38,822 nucleotides of DNA from QQUD01 sp039029915. GTDB lineage: Bacteria > Chloroflexota > Anaerolineae > Promineifilales > Promineifilaceae. Below, one piece after another: positions 16,245 to 24,389 of the stretch; position 1 is the stretch's first letter, and every line of letters starts with the position of its first letter. The notes under the pieces were generated by a model. That model did no database searches. It was not told the DNA's origin and saw only the letters and a list, made by a program, of their open reading frames with translations. The translations under genes were made by a program, and so were the position numbers. Location of the stretch: NCBI GenBank assembly GCA_039029915.1, contig JBCCFD010000015.1, positions 1 to 38,822 on the forward strand, read 5' to 3'.

Positions 16245-17462
16245 CTATTTCCACTTCAATAGATACGGACCAACCTGCAGCGCTTTGTTTCTCTGCCAAA
16301 AATAAGCTTCATTCCCTCTCATCGGCTGATCCTCGATAAAAGAGCCATTTGTGCTGTTTAAATCTAAAACCTGCCATCCTTGTTCCGTCTGCTCGAGGCG
16401 AACATGATGACGAGAGATGCCTTCTGCAGGTAAACGAATATCACTCGTTCGCGAACGGCCAATAATAATCACTCGCTTATCAAGTGGATAAATGCGAGCC
16501 GTTTCATCTTGTCCATAAATAAATAGCCGATCAATTTCAGCTTCTGGCAGCTTTGCTCGCAGGCTAACCACATTATCACGAAGCTTTGTAGTTGGCTGAT
16601 TGGATAGCTGTAAAGCACAATTGCGCAGGGCCGCAGCCGCAATCGTGCCTGATTGATACCGATATTCACGCTTTTTATGAATCATCTTCATCATGAGCGC
16701 TTCAACAATTTCAGGAATATCGTCCTGCAAACAGCGGGGGGCCTGCGGTGTTTCATTCAAGTGAAGCAAAATTGCATCGGTTGTCTCCGCTACAGCGAAG
16801 GGAACTTGTGCAGTTAAGAGTTGATATAGGATAACGCCCAAAGCGAAAATATCTGTTGTGGTATCAACTGTTTGGCCTAAGGTTTGCTCTGGAGAGTAAT
16901 ATGGTAGGGTCTGCTTGAGTCGTTCAGGGTTAATTTCAAGCAGTTTATGCTGTAAATGCCCAAACGCTAAATCATAGATCATGGCGCGTAATGGAAAACC
17001 AGCGGCTTGGGGCTGTCTTTTGATCAAGATTGACCAAGGATTGATGGTTTTGTGAATAACATTTTTTTGATGGGCATACCCAATCGCTTCGGCTAACTGG
17101 GCGATAAGCAGGAGCGCTTCTTCCAATTGAAGCGTCGTGCCCTCTTGGAGCTGGCGCTGCAGTTCTACGCCAAGGTTTGACCCTTCAAAAGCGGGCATAA
17201 TGGCAAAATAACGGCCGTTAATTTGACCGGCCTCATATAAACTCACAATACTCGGATGTTCTAAATTTTCAACTGCGCGGACAGCTTCTAAAAAATGCCG
17301 CTTGATCGGAATCTGTTGGCAAACTTCAGGATGAACCAAAAAAACAGCTGCTTCATCACGTGTTGATAGATGTTTCGCTCGGTAGACAGTCCCCAAACTG
17401 CTTTCCCAAAGCGAAGCGTCCAGAACATAATTGGCAATCTGGTTCCCAATTGGACTGGTCAT
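16245..17462 (-). CDS. FHA-domain pseudokinase, 405 aa
   Basis: The protein-kinase fold covers about residues 10-280 and an FHA domain lies at about 325-400 (IIIGRSRTSDIRLP, SRHHVRLEQ, LNSTNGSFI). The kinase part looks catalytically dead. The ATP-anchoring lysine is Phe41 (AAVFLV), the HRDLKPxN loop reads HKTINPWS with Thr139 in place of the catalytic Asp, and DFG reads DLA at 164-166. The activation-loop SPE and the DxxxLGVILYQLL helix are intact, so the fold is conserved. No transmembrane helix is present. It likely acts as a scaffold, with FHA reading phosphothreonine. It is paralogous to the next gene. Confidence 0.88.
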   Translation of the reverse strand: MTSPIGNQIANYVLDASLWESSLGTVYRAKHLSTRDEAAVFLVHPEVCQQIPIKRHFLEAVRAVENLEHPSIVSLYEAGQINGRYFAIMPAFEGSNLGVELQRQLQEGTTLQLEEALLLIAQLAEAIGYAHQKNVIHKTINPWSILIKRQPQAAGFPLRAMIYDLAFGHLQHKLLEINPERLKQTLPYYSPEQTLGQTVDTTTDIFALGVILYQLLTAQVPFAVAETTDAILLHLNETPQAPRCLQDDIPEIVEALMMKMIHKKREYRYQSGTIAAAALRNCALQLSNQPTTKLRDNVVSLRAKLPEAEIDRLFIYGQDETARIYPLDKRVIIIGRSRTSDIRLPAEGISRHHVRLEQTEQGWQVLDLNSTNGSFIEDQPMRGNEAYFWQRNKALQVGPYLLKWK

Positions 17463-17517
17463 TTGTACTCCTCTACAACGCTTTATTTTTTACATATCTT
17501 CCTTAGCGTGGTTATTT

Positions 17518-17571
17518 GGAGAACAAAAAGATCTTTGAAACAAAACAAATTCACAAAAGTTTTTGTTCGCC
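17518..17571. repeat. GAGAACAAAA-family element, copy B
   Basis: GGAGAACAAAAA (17518-17529) faces TTTTTGTTCGCC (17560-17571), 11 of 12 complementary. The element is followed by CACTCAT; a CACTTA-like flank is shared with other copies. Confidence 0.75.
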
Positions 17572-17606
17572 ACTCATCTTTCTGCGGCACACTTAGCAGT
17601 TTATGT

Positions 17607-17660
17607 GGAGAACAAAAAGTATCTTGAAATAAAACAGCTTCGTAAAAGTTTTTGTTCTCC
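17607..17660. repeat. GAGAACAAAA-family element, copy C
   Basis: GGAGAACAAAAA (17607-17618) and TTTTTGTTCTCC (17649-17660) are a perfect 12-bp inverted repeat. It starts 89 bases after copy B in direct orientation, with similar internal sequence (ATCTTGAAA), pointing to a local duplication. Confidence 0.8.
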
Positions 17661-17663
17661 TGT

Positions 17664-17715
17664 AAGTAATTTTCATCAACCAATTTATATTCAAGATATT
17701 TGTTGAAAATTACTT
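17664..17715. repeat. AAGTAATTTTCA hairpin, copy 1
   Basis: AAGTAATTTTCA (17664-17675) and TGAAAATTACTT (17704-17715) are perfect 12-bp inverted arms. The right half, read on the minus strand, matches the left half of the element at 21601 (AAGTAATTTTCAACAAATAT). Confidence 0.75.
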
Positions 17716-17738
17716 AGATAACCGGAAGAAGTTTTTTA

Positions 17739-20700
17739 CTATTGATCGAACGTTACTTCTAAGATTGGCGCATTTTGAATCACGATTTGATCAGCTTGCG
17801 TATCAAAATTCGTTTCATCACTAAAACTCAATCGGAACTGTAAATAGTCTAATTGAAAATCCACAGCATCCTGTACATCAATTAACACATTGATCACATT
17901 CGGTGGTCCTGCCTCGCAATCAATGTAAAAAGCAAAGGTATCAAAATCAGTAGCATCAAGCGGTAGTTCAAACTCAGCCGCTTCGATAAGCAAACAGTCA
18001 AGCGTGTCAAAAGGAGCACCTTCCACAAGGGCATTCGCACTAAAGGTCAATCGTGCGGACGTAATGTTTGCGTTCAAAGGAATTTGGCTTAAATCATAGG
18101 TAAAGAAGCCTCGAACCGTATCACCTTGGTCGGTATCGCCAACACGAATCAGATTGCCCATACCCTCGCTAACCTGCCCATTGATGCTTACCCAGCCGGT
18201 GCCGCTGTCGATTAAGGCAAGCTGAATGGTTGATGCACCATTAGCTGGAGGCTCAACGGGAACGGCCGTTGGTAGCGGGGTATTTGTCGGTTGAACAATC
18301 GGCTCTTCAGTTGGTTGAGCAACCGCTGTTGGTTGCCCAATAGGGGCTTCAGTTGGGACGGCAATCTGTGTTGGAATGGCAGTTGCGAATGGCGTTGGAT
18401 CATCTTCTGGAATAAATGGTTCATCTTCTCTTGGAATCTCTTCAACCACTTCATCATTCTCAGTTGAATCCGTCGGGAAGCGCAACGGGTCAGTCCCTTC
18501 GGCCACCTCTTGCCCATCAAGCACACCATCTAAATCTGTATCAGAAAATAAAGGATTGGTCTTATACTGGTTCACTTCTTCGCCATCTAAAAGACCATCT
18601 AAATCGCTGTCTGCTGCGGTAGGAATAGTGTCATACAGCCCAACCTCTTCACCATCTAAAAGGCCATCCCCGTCAGTATCGGGGTTATTTGGATCGGTAG
18701 CAAAGGAAAATTCATCCGCCGTCGTCAAGCCGTCGTTATCTTCATCGAGCAGTTCTGCTGTCGCTGTGGCTGGAATGATTGTAGGACGAGGCGTAAATTC
18801 GCCAACAGGCAATACGCCGTGCTCATCCCCAAACTCAAAAGCAAAATCCCCTTCTTGCTCTTGAGCTATGGCAATATTAGACGTGTCATCGCCTGAATTT
18901 GAGAAATAGCTTGAGAAAGCCACGCCAGCAAAGAGGATGACGATAAACATTTCAATTACCGGAAGTATCCAAGCCGGTAGCCGAGGCGTCACTTCTAATC
19001 GCCCCGTTTCAGTTTGTTCATGCCCTGCTTCTGAGCGTACTTTGATGTTGAAGGGGACGTGCTGTTTACGTCCAAACATCGGCCGCTTCCCAGTCGCCAC
19101 AGTCATGGAGAGCGTTGTGGCTTGGCCTGAGTCGACCCGAATTTGGCCGCGTTCACCCAGAAAGGTCAGGTTGGGGTCTGATGAGGCACCCGTTAGGCTA
19201 AAACGGCCGTTTGTGTTGCCTTCATTTCGAATCAAAATTTGGCAAATACCGTTCTGAGGGATGTCGAGGGGCCAAACTCCTAGCGAGAACTTTTCTGAGC
19301 TACCTACCGTAAGCCGTGAGGAAATAACGGCCGTGTCTGTAGAATCCCCTTCACGACGCACCACAATTTGGAAAGGATGGTGTCCCGCGCTAATTGGATT
19401 GTCATCAGGGATTGTAAGTGTGATTGGGAGAGTCGCCCGTTCGCCTGGGGTTAAATACACGGCATTTTGAGATAGCGAAGAGATAGTCGGTGGTAGATCA
19501 ACAACTCTAAGAGAAAAATGATCCGCTTCTACACCTTGATTAAACAGTTCAACCTGCACAACACCAGCGGAACCAGGGTTCAATTCGATTAAAACCGGCG
19601 TCACCATCAAGCTAAAGTTGCCTTTTGTACTGCTTATTTGTGTCCCTTCAGTCGGCACAACATGCAATTTCGTTCGTTCGTCTTGAGCTAAATCATCAGT
19701 ACGAAAGGGACGAGGGGCCCGTGCGGGCAGCCACCTCAACGCATACGGTCCAATTCGGAGCGCCTGATTGGTGTTCCACGCTTCAGGAATATTCGGAAGT
19801 AGTTTATGGCCGCCCCAGTAGGTACCGCCAGTGCTGTTTAAATCAACAATGCGCCACCCAGCGGACGTTTTTTCAAGTTGGGCGTGTCGCCGCGAAACGT
19901 CAGATGTTTCCAAGACAATATCATTGTCACGAGAGCGACCAATGTTAAGCAAATCTTTGTCTAACTGGATCATGACGGGGCTGTAACCAGGTCTTTGCAC
20001 CACAACATGATCTAGCTGGGGCATTATCTGAGCCGGCGGCGCGTCGTTTTGGTCATTCTGCAACACAGGTGGCGTATGTGAAGGCAATATCTCGACTTGA
20101 TCTGTTTCAGCGTGATCACTAGATACCGCCTCATTAGCAGAGTTTTCGCTTTCCAATGCTTCTTGCAAAATTGAAGCCAGTTCGTTTTCAGGAACAGGCA
20201 GCTGATTCAATGACAAACCAACGATTGAATTTGGTTTTGTTTGACCGTTTGCCGCATCAATGGTTAGCTCCGTTTCAAGCAGATCAGCCATAGAAATATC
20301 GTTTTCTTGCTGAATCGGTTGAACCTGTTTGGCAGCGCGGCGCAGCTGTTCGGCAAACTGCTGCATATCTTGAATTCGCTTTTCGGGCTGTTTGGCAATT
20401 GCCTTGGCGATCACAGCTGAAACGTCTTGAGGTATCGAAGGGATGAGCTGGGTAAGCGGGGGGGGTGATTCTAAAGCGTGCATGATCATTGCTTCGGTTG
20501 GCGCATAGATTTGAAACGGCCGTTGTCCCGCAATGAGCTCGTATAAGATCAGGCCCAGCACGTATATATCTGAACGGCCGTCTAGTCGGTTCCCAATAGC
20601 GTGCTCCGGTGAAATATAGTTAAGCCCAGGGCCTAAATCTTCAGGGTTTGATTTCACATCACCTGAGAGATGTTTTGTTAAACCGAAGTCAGTCACTAAC

Positions 20701-21182
20701 GGCCGTATTGGTAGCTGATCATCTCGTTTAGGGGTGGCATCAAGGGGCTTAAGCATGATATTTGACGGTTTTAAGTTTCGGTGCAGCACACCCTGTTGGT
20801 GAGCATAAGCCAAAGCATCTGCAATCTCAGCACCCAACATTAAGGCATCGGCCAATCGCAAAGAGCGCTCCATAATCGTGAGCTTGGCCAGAAGCTGATT
20901 GAGCGAATGCCCTAACACAAACTCAGAAATCAGGTAAAGCGAATTCCCTTTTTGGGTGAAGTTATAGATTGTGGCAATGTTGGGATGAATGAGCTTAGCG
21001 GCTGCTTTCGCCTCATTCATAATGTGGTCACGGAATTTAGAATCGGCCACAAATTTGGGGAAAATCAGCTTTAGCGCAACGGGGCGGATCAAATTTGTAT
21101 CGTACGCTCGATAAACGGTACCGAGTGCCCCCTGATCTTGAATCGCATCGATGCGATAATGTTCTATTTGTTCTCCAATCAT
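17739..21182 (-). CDS. Large FHA kinase-like protein with TM helix, calcium-type repeats and beta-sandwich tail
   Basis: This 1147-residue protein starts with a kinase fold (residues 9-290) that keeps the ATP lysine Lys38 (VALKLI) and DFG (Asp165). Its HRD is HRN, however, with Asn136 replacing the catalytic base, so it is probably inactive or very weak. An FHA domain lies at about 392-470 (NIGRSRDNDIV, SRRHAQLE). A beta-rich region of the NEW3/CARDB kind follows (about 515-730), then one TM helix (about 743-762). Outside the membrane are thrombospondin type-3-like calcium repeats (about 810-900; DTDGDGLLDGEEV), a Thr/Pro linker and a C-terminal beta-sandwich (about 985-1147). It may transmit an outside signal to an FHA-based complex. 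Confidence 0.9.
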   Translation of the reverse strand: MIGEQIEHYRIDAIQDQGALGTVYRAYDTNLIRPVALKLIFPKFVADSKFRDHIMNEAKAAAKLIHPNIATIYNFTQKGNSLYLISEFVLGHSLNQLLAKLTIMERSLRLADALMLGAEIADALAYAHQQGVLHRNLKPSNIMLKPLDATPKRDDQLPIRPLVTDFGLTKHLSGDVKSNPEDLGPGLNYISPEHAIGNRLDGRSDIYVLGLILYELIAGQRPFQIYAPTEAMIMHALESPPPLTQLIPSIPQDVSAVIAKAIAKQPEKRIQDMQQFAEQLRRAAKQVQPIQQENDISMADLLETELTIDAANGQTKPNSIVGLSLNQLPVPENELASILQEALESENSANEAVSSDHAETDQVEILPSHTPPVLQNDQNDAPPAQIMPQLDHVVVQRPGYSPVMIQLDKDLLNIGRSRDNDIVLETSDVSRRHAQLEKTSAGWRIVDLNSTGGTYWGGHKLLPNIPEAWNTNQALRIGPYALRWLPARAPRPFRTDDLAQDERTKLHVVPTEGTQISSTKGNFSLMVTPVLIELNPGSAGVVQVELFNQGVEADHFSLRVVDLPPTISSLSQNAVYLTPGERATLPITLTIPDDNPISAGHHPFQIVVRREGDSTDTAVISSRLTVGSSEKFSLGVWPLDIPQNGICQILIRNEGNTNGRFSLTGASSDPNLTFLGERGQIRVDSGQATTLSMTVATGKRPMFGRKQHVPFNIKVRSEAGHEQTETGRLEVTPRLPAWILPVIEMFIVILFAGVAFSSYFSNSGDDTSNIAIAQEQEGDFAFEFGDEHGVLPVGEFTPRPTIIPATATAELLDEDNDGLTTADEFSFATDPNNPDTDGDGLLDGEEVGLYDTIPTAADSDLDGLLDGEEVNQYKTNPLFSDTDLDGVLDGQEVAEGTDPLRFPTDSTENDEVVEEIPREDEPFIPEDDPTPFATAIPTQIAVPTEAPIGQPTAVAQPTEEPIVQPTNTPLPTAVPVEPPANGASTIQLALIDSGTGWVSINGQVSEGMGNLIRVGDTDQGDTVRGFFTYDLSQIPLNANITSARLTFSANALVEGAPFDTLDCLLIEAAEFELPLDATDFDTFAFYIDCEAGPPNVINVLIDVQDAVDFQLDYLQFRLSFSDETNFDTQADQIVIQNAPILEVTFDQ

Positions 21183-21600
21183 GTTTCTCTGCTCGCTTGT
21201 GTCAGTGATAGGCCAAGTGACTTTTTACCAACCATTTTGGCTAAGCCATTGAACCGCATAGCGTCTTTTAACTTGTGTAAGTAGAAGGAAATTTTCTCAA
21301 CAATAATCGAACAAATCGCTTCTATTTACGGAGGGAGGAAAAGCTTCTTCGTAAAACCGGTTCCTTCCGCTCATCAAATTTATGATTTCACTATAAGGAC
21401 ATTTAAGGACACTCACATGCACACAGCGTGAAAATGTTTCTCTTGTCATAGGAGGATAGTACCGAATTGGATTTTTGGGGTGAAATTTCCCGTGAAAAAA
21501 AAGATTGTGCGGTGAAGGCAGCGTAAATTATTTCCCATCCAGTCGAGTAGAAATGTTAATATTTAGACTGTGGCTTTACACTTGTTACTAGAGCCATCTT

Positions 21601-21653
21601 AAGTAATTTTCAACAAATATCTTAAATAATAAGTAGCCAGGTTAAAATTACTT
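21601..21653. repeat. AAGTAATTTTCA hairpin, copy 2
   Basis: AAGTAATTTT (21601-21610) and AAAATTACTT (21644-21653) are perfect 10-bp arms. The 23 bases from 21601 match the complement of 17694-17715 nearly perfectly, so two copies in opposite orientation bracket the large kinase-like gene. Confidence 0.75.
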
Positions 21654-21656
21654 TCA

Positions 21657-21717
21657 GGAGAACAAAAGCTCATTTTGAGCCATTCATTTCAAGATAATTT
21701 TTGTTCTTCACTTACCT
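21657..21717. repeat. GAGAACAAAA-family element, copy D
   Basis: GGAGAACAAAA (21657-21667) faces TTTTGTTCTT (21708-21717). The right half, read backwards, gives AAGAACAAAAATTATCTTGA, which aligns with the left half of copy C at 17607. It ends 26 bases before the histidine-kinase ATG. Confidence 0.7.
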
Positions 21718-21743
21718 TAAATGTTGTACTGGATTGGAGCCAA

Positions 21744-22919
21744 ATGAAAACTGTAGCAGTTATGTTAGATGCACGAAAATTATTAAAGACCGCCTTTGCT
21801 GACATGCCAGATGAGGACATTCACTCATTAGAGCGCGTCGCTAAGCCCTGCACCTTTCCCAAAGGTGTCGATATTTGTAAAGAAGGGGAAGAAGGTGACC
21901 GTCTTTACATCATCGGTGAAGGGTGGACCGACATCATAGTCCATGCTGAAAACGGTCAGGAAATTGTCGTCGACAAGATTGGCCCAGGTGCTTACTTTGG
22001 TGAAATGTCCCTTTTAGGACAAACAACTCGTTCTGCCACAATTCGCACTAAATCAGAATGCTTTATGCTAGAAATTTCTCATGAAGATTTTGAAAAGGCG
22101 ATCATCACTAATCCAAGCCTTTTGCGGCGAATGATGCATCGAATCATTGGGCACCTACGCCGAAATGACCGAGCGGTTATTCAAGAACTTAATCGCGCCA
22201 ATGGGGAACTTGTTGAAGCATATGATGAGCTCGCCGAACAGGAAGCGTTGCGCTCAAAGTTTGTCATGACGCTAACGCATGAGATTCGCACTCCGTTAAC
22301 GAAAATTCGGGGATATTTGGATTTAATCAACAAAGGAGCCATGAATGAGCAAACCCTGCCGGTAGCGATGGGCTCTATTACCCGAAATGTTGAGCATATG
22401 GTTGGACTCACCAACGATATGTTTTTACTTTATGAGATGAATCCGGCTCAGCCGCAGTATACATCGGTTAATCTACCTGATCTGCTGGTAGAGGCGCTGC
22501 AGGTAACTCGTGAAAATTTGGGGGATAGCGAAACGGCCGTTCAGTTTAAACTGGCTCCCAATTTACCGCCCATCATTGCCGATCGAAAAACATTGCTCCT
22601 CGCTCTGCGCGCCATCATCGGTAACGCGTTTAAATACGATCCCAACAATCAGCCAGTTACGATTGATGCGTTCTGCCATGAAGGTGAAATCGCGATTGCT
22701 ATTCAGGACCAAGGGATCGGGATTCCATCCGATGAGCAAGAGCGCATTTTTGACCCATTTTATCGGCTTGAAGAGGAAGGCAGCACGCATCTATTCCCCG
22801 GTATTGGGGTGGGGTTAACGATTGCTAAATTTATTGTTAGTCGACACAACGGCCGTATTGATGTCTCAAGCAGGCCTAAATCGGGCAGCACCTTTACGAT
22901 TTATCTCCCTCTCAAATAA
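21744..22919 (+). CDS. Cyclic-nucleotide-binding domain fused to histidine kinase
   Basis: I chose the ATG at 21744 (GGAG five bases upstream; 391 residues) because the longer frame from 21675 lies inside a repeat element. A CRP-like cNMP-binding domain covers about residues 10-135 (FPKGVDICKEGEEGDRLYII, GPGAYFGEMSLLGQTTRSATI). A short coiled-coil linker follows. The histidine kinase part has an H-box FVMTLTHEIRTPLTKI, N-box IIGNAFKYDP, G1 DQGIGIP, F-box FDPFYRLE and G2 GIGVGLTIAKF. No TM helix or receiver domain is present, so it is a cytosolic sensor. No response regulator gene is next to it. Real cNMP binding is uncertain because the domain can be degenerate. Confidence 0.92.
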   Translation: MKTVAVMLDARKLLKTAFADMPDEDIHSLERVAKPCTFPKGVDICKEGEEGDRLYIIGEGWTDIIVHAENGQEIVVDKIGPGAYFGEMSLLGQTTRSATIRTKSECFMLEISHEDFEKAIITNPSLLRRMMHRIIGHLRRNDRAVIQELNRANGELVEAYDELAEQEALRSKFVMTLTHEIRTPLTKIRGYLDLINKGAMNEQTLPVAMGSITRNVEHMVGLTNDMFLLYEMNPAQPQYTSVNLPDLLVEALQVTRENLGDSETAVQFKLAPNLPPIIADRKTLLLALRAIIGNAFKYDPNNQPVTIDAFCHEGEIAIAIQDQGIGIPSDEQERIFDPFYRLEEEGSTHLFPGIGVGLTIAKFIVSRHNGRIDVSSRPKSGSTFTIYLPLK

Positions 22920-22938
22920 ATTTCCCAGACAAAGGTTC

Positions 22939-22974
22939 AACGGGCGGGGTTTATTCCAATTCCGTCCGTTTTAT
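22939..22974 (+). terminator. Intrinsic terminator of the histidine kinase gene
   Basis: AACGGGCGG (22939-22947) pairs with CCGTCCGTT (22962-22970) including one G-U, followed by TTTATT. It overlaps the last codons of the convergent lipoprotein gene. Confidence 0.6.
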
Positions 22975-24245
22975 TCTGCTTCAGAAAGTGCATCTTGCAA
23001 TGTTAAGTAGCTCAGACGCGGTGCCCCATCCGTTCGAAGGATACTGTAGCCTGATTCGCTAAAATCTACGCCAAGCAGCGGCGCAAAGTTCAGATTCCAC
23101 AGTATCATCGGCCCCACAACATCTCTAGACTGCCCCAACTCATAAGCCTGCACAATATATTCAGCCTGCTGCCATTCATTGGTTTGAGCCATAAATTCCA
23201 CGCCAGCCGGCACGTCTGGCGCAATATTTTCAAAGCTTCCCCAGCCAAACTCTGTCACCCAAATCGGTTTATTTACTCCAGCCTGGTTCAAAAGCGCCTC
23301 GTAATCATTCAACGTATCTAGAAAAAAGAAGCTGGGATGATTGTTATGGCTTGTGGTAACGGTTGATGGGCTCGCTAAACGACTGTCCGGTGGGTTTGCT
23401 GCGCCGTACGGATGGGCACCAATCGCATCTACGATATTACCCACCCCACTGGCTAGCATTTGCTGAAGATAAACCCGATCATCAACGGCCGTTACGCCAT
23501 CATTAATCCCTGTGGTAGCAGGTGCGCCGCTAATCACAACGCTATTTGGATCAGCTTGGCGTATTCCCCTCGCCCCAAATTCCATAAGTGTTACAAAATC
23601 AGCCGCACTAAGGGAGCTACCGTTCCACTCCCGCTGCAAATTAGGTTCATTCCATAGCTCATACGCGCCCACCTGCCCCTGATATCGATTGGCTACATAC
23701 GCCGTAAACGTTTCAAAAAGCGCAAAATCAGAAGGGGGTCCATCCATCTCGGTGGTAGGGCGGCTCCACTCAGGCGCTTTGCTTATCCCCAGCATCACCT
23801 GAATGTTTTCAGCATTTGCTTGCGCAATAAAAGCATCAAGTTCAGCAAAACGTTCCGTGTGATACATGCCGGGTTCAGGCTCATATAGCTTCCAAGAGAC
23901 CTGAACTTTCACCCAGCCCACATTTAACGCGGTTAAATGCTCAAAAAGCCAATCAATTTCTTCATCTCGCAAATGAATTTGGATACCGATACTGCCAGCA
24001 TTTAATGGAGCACCAGAATATGTCGGAAACGGAACGGCCGTTGGTTGCATGGTTGGCGTTGCGGTCGGAGGCGGGGTAGGCTGTTGGGGCGTCCTCGCTA
24101 AAGTTGGCGATGGTGTTGGTGTAGCGATCTCAACAGCTGTCAGTGGCGTCGGTGTTGGTAAATCATTGATAGCTGGAGCTGGCCTTGATCGAGCGCAGCT
24201 CACGATAAAAAATGTTAATATTAAAAAAATCCATACTTTCTTCAA
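22971..24245 (-). CDS. Lipoprotein glycosidase-like TIM barrel
   Basis: This 424-residue exported lipoprotein has lipobox IVSC (Cys17) and a Thr/Pro linker (residues 25-75). A clan GH-A type barrel follows (about 80-415), with the paired carboxylates Glu200 in LWNEPN (acid/base) and Glu332 in VTEFGWG (nucleophile). The HPYG motif in IGAHPYGAANPP fits GH39/GH5-like enzymes. It is the shorter paralogue of the barrel at 9343-11457, without the CAP domain. It probably cleaves an extracellular or cell-envelope glycan; the substrate is unknown. The next upstream gene is a divergent sugar-phosphate transferase. Confidence 0.87.
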   Translation of the reverse strand: MKKVWIFLILTFFIVSCARSRPAPAINDLPTPTPLTAVEIATPTPSPTLARTPQQPTPPPTATPTMQPTAVPFPTYSGAPLNAGSIGIQIHLRDEEIDWLFEHLTALNVGWVKVQVSWKLYEPEPGMYHTERFAELDAFIAQANAENIQVMLGISKAPEWSRPTTEMDGPPSDFALFETFTAYVANRYQGQVGAYELWNEPNLQREWNGSSLSAADFVTLMEFGARGIRQADPNSVVISGAPATTGINDGVTAVDDRVYLQQMLASGVGNIVDAIGAHPYGAANPPDSRLASPSTVTTSHNNHPSFFFLDTLNDYEALLNQAGVNKPIWVTEFGWGSFENIAPDVPAGVEFMAQTNEWQQAEYIVQAYELGQSRDVVGPMILWNLNFAPLLGVDFSESGYSILRTDGAPRLSYLTLQDALSEAE

Positions 24246-24389
24246 AAGGCTACTCCCACTTTGTAGTACCTCCCCCCTGCTTTTTCACTCAACATTGTTA
24301 GTTGACCCGTAAGTCTCAGATCATATTCTACTGCTAGATGCAAGCACAGTACCGTAGTCATAGCATTATAGTCTCAAAGGAAGCGAACA

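Larger units (their letters stand above)
17463..17738. other. Palindrome-rich gap between two kinase-like genes
   Basis: These 276 bases contain two tandem copies of the GGAGAACAAAA element (17518 and 17607) and one AAGTAATTTTCA hairpin (17664-17715), with no credible gene. The second kinase-like gene ends just after it and the first one starts just before it on the minus strand, so terminator and promoter functions must both fall here. Confidence 0.7.
21183..21743. other. Divergent intergenic region, 561 bp, with nested palindromes
   Basis: Both flanking genes start here, so their promoters must lie in this stretch. It holds an AAGTAATTTTCA hairpin (21601-21653) directly followed by a GGAGAACAAAA element (21657-21717). 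A purine-rich imperfect repeat lies near 21332-21380. The upstream part (21183-21320) shows nothing recognisable. A plus-strand frame extends into the second element from a TTG, but this is probably not translated. Confidence 0.6.

Noticed and set aside
18376..18864. 162-codon plus-strand frame opposite the large kinase-like gene
   Set aside because: It is antisense to the low-complexity Thr/Pro and calcium-repeat region, whose biased codons keep the opposite strand open.
21675..21743. Longer N-terminus for the histidine kinase from a TTG
   Set aside because: These codons lie inside a dispersed repeat element and there is a proper ribosome site before the ATG at 21744.
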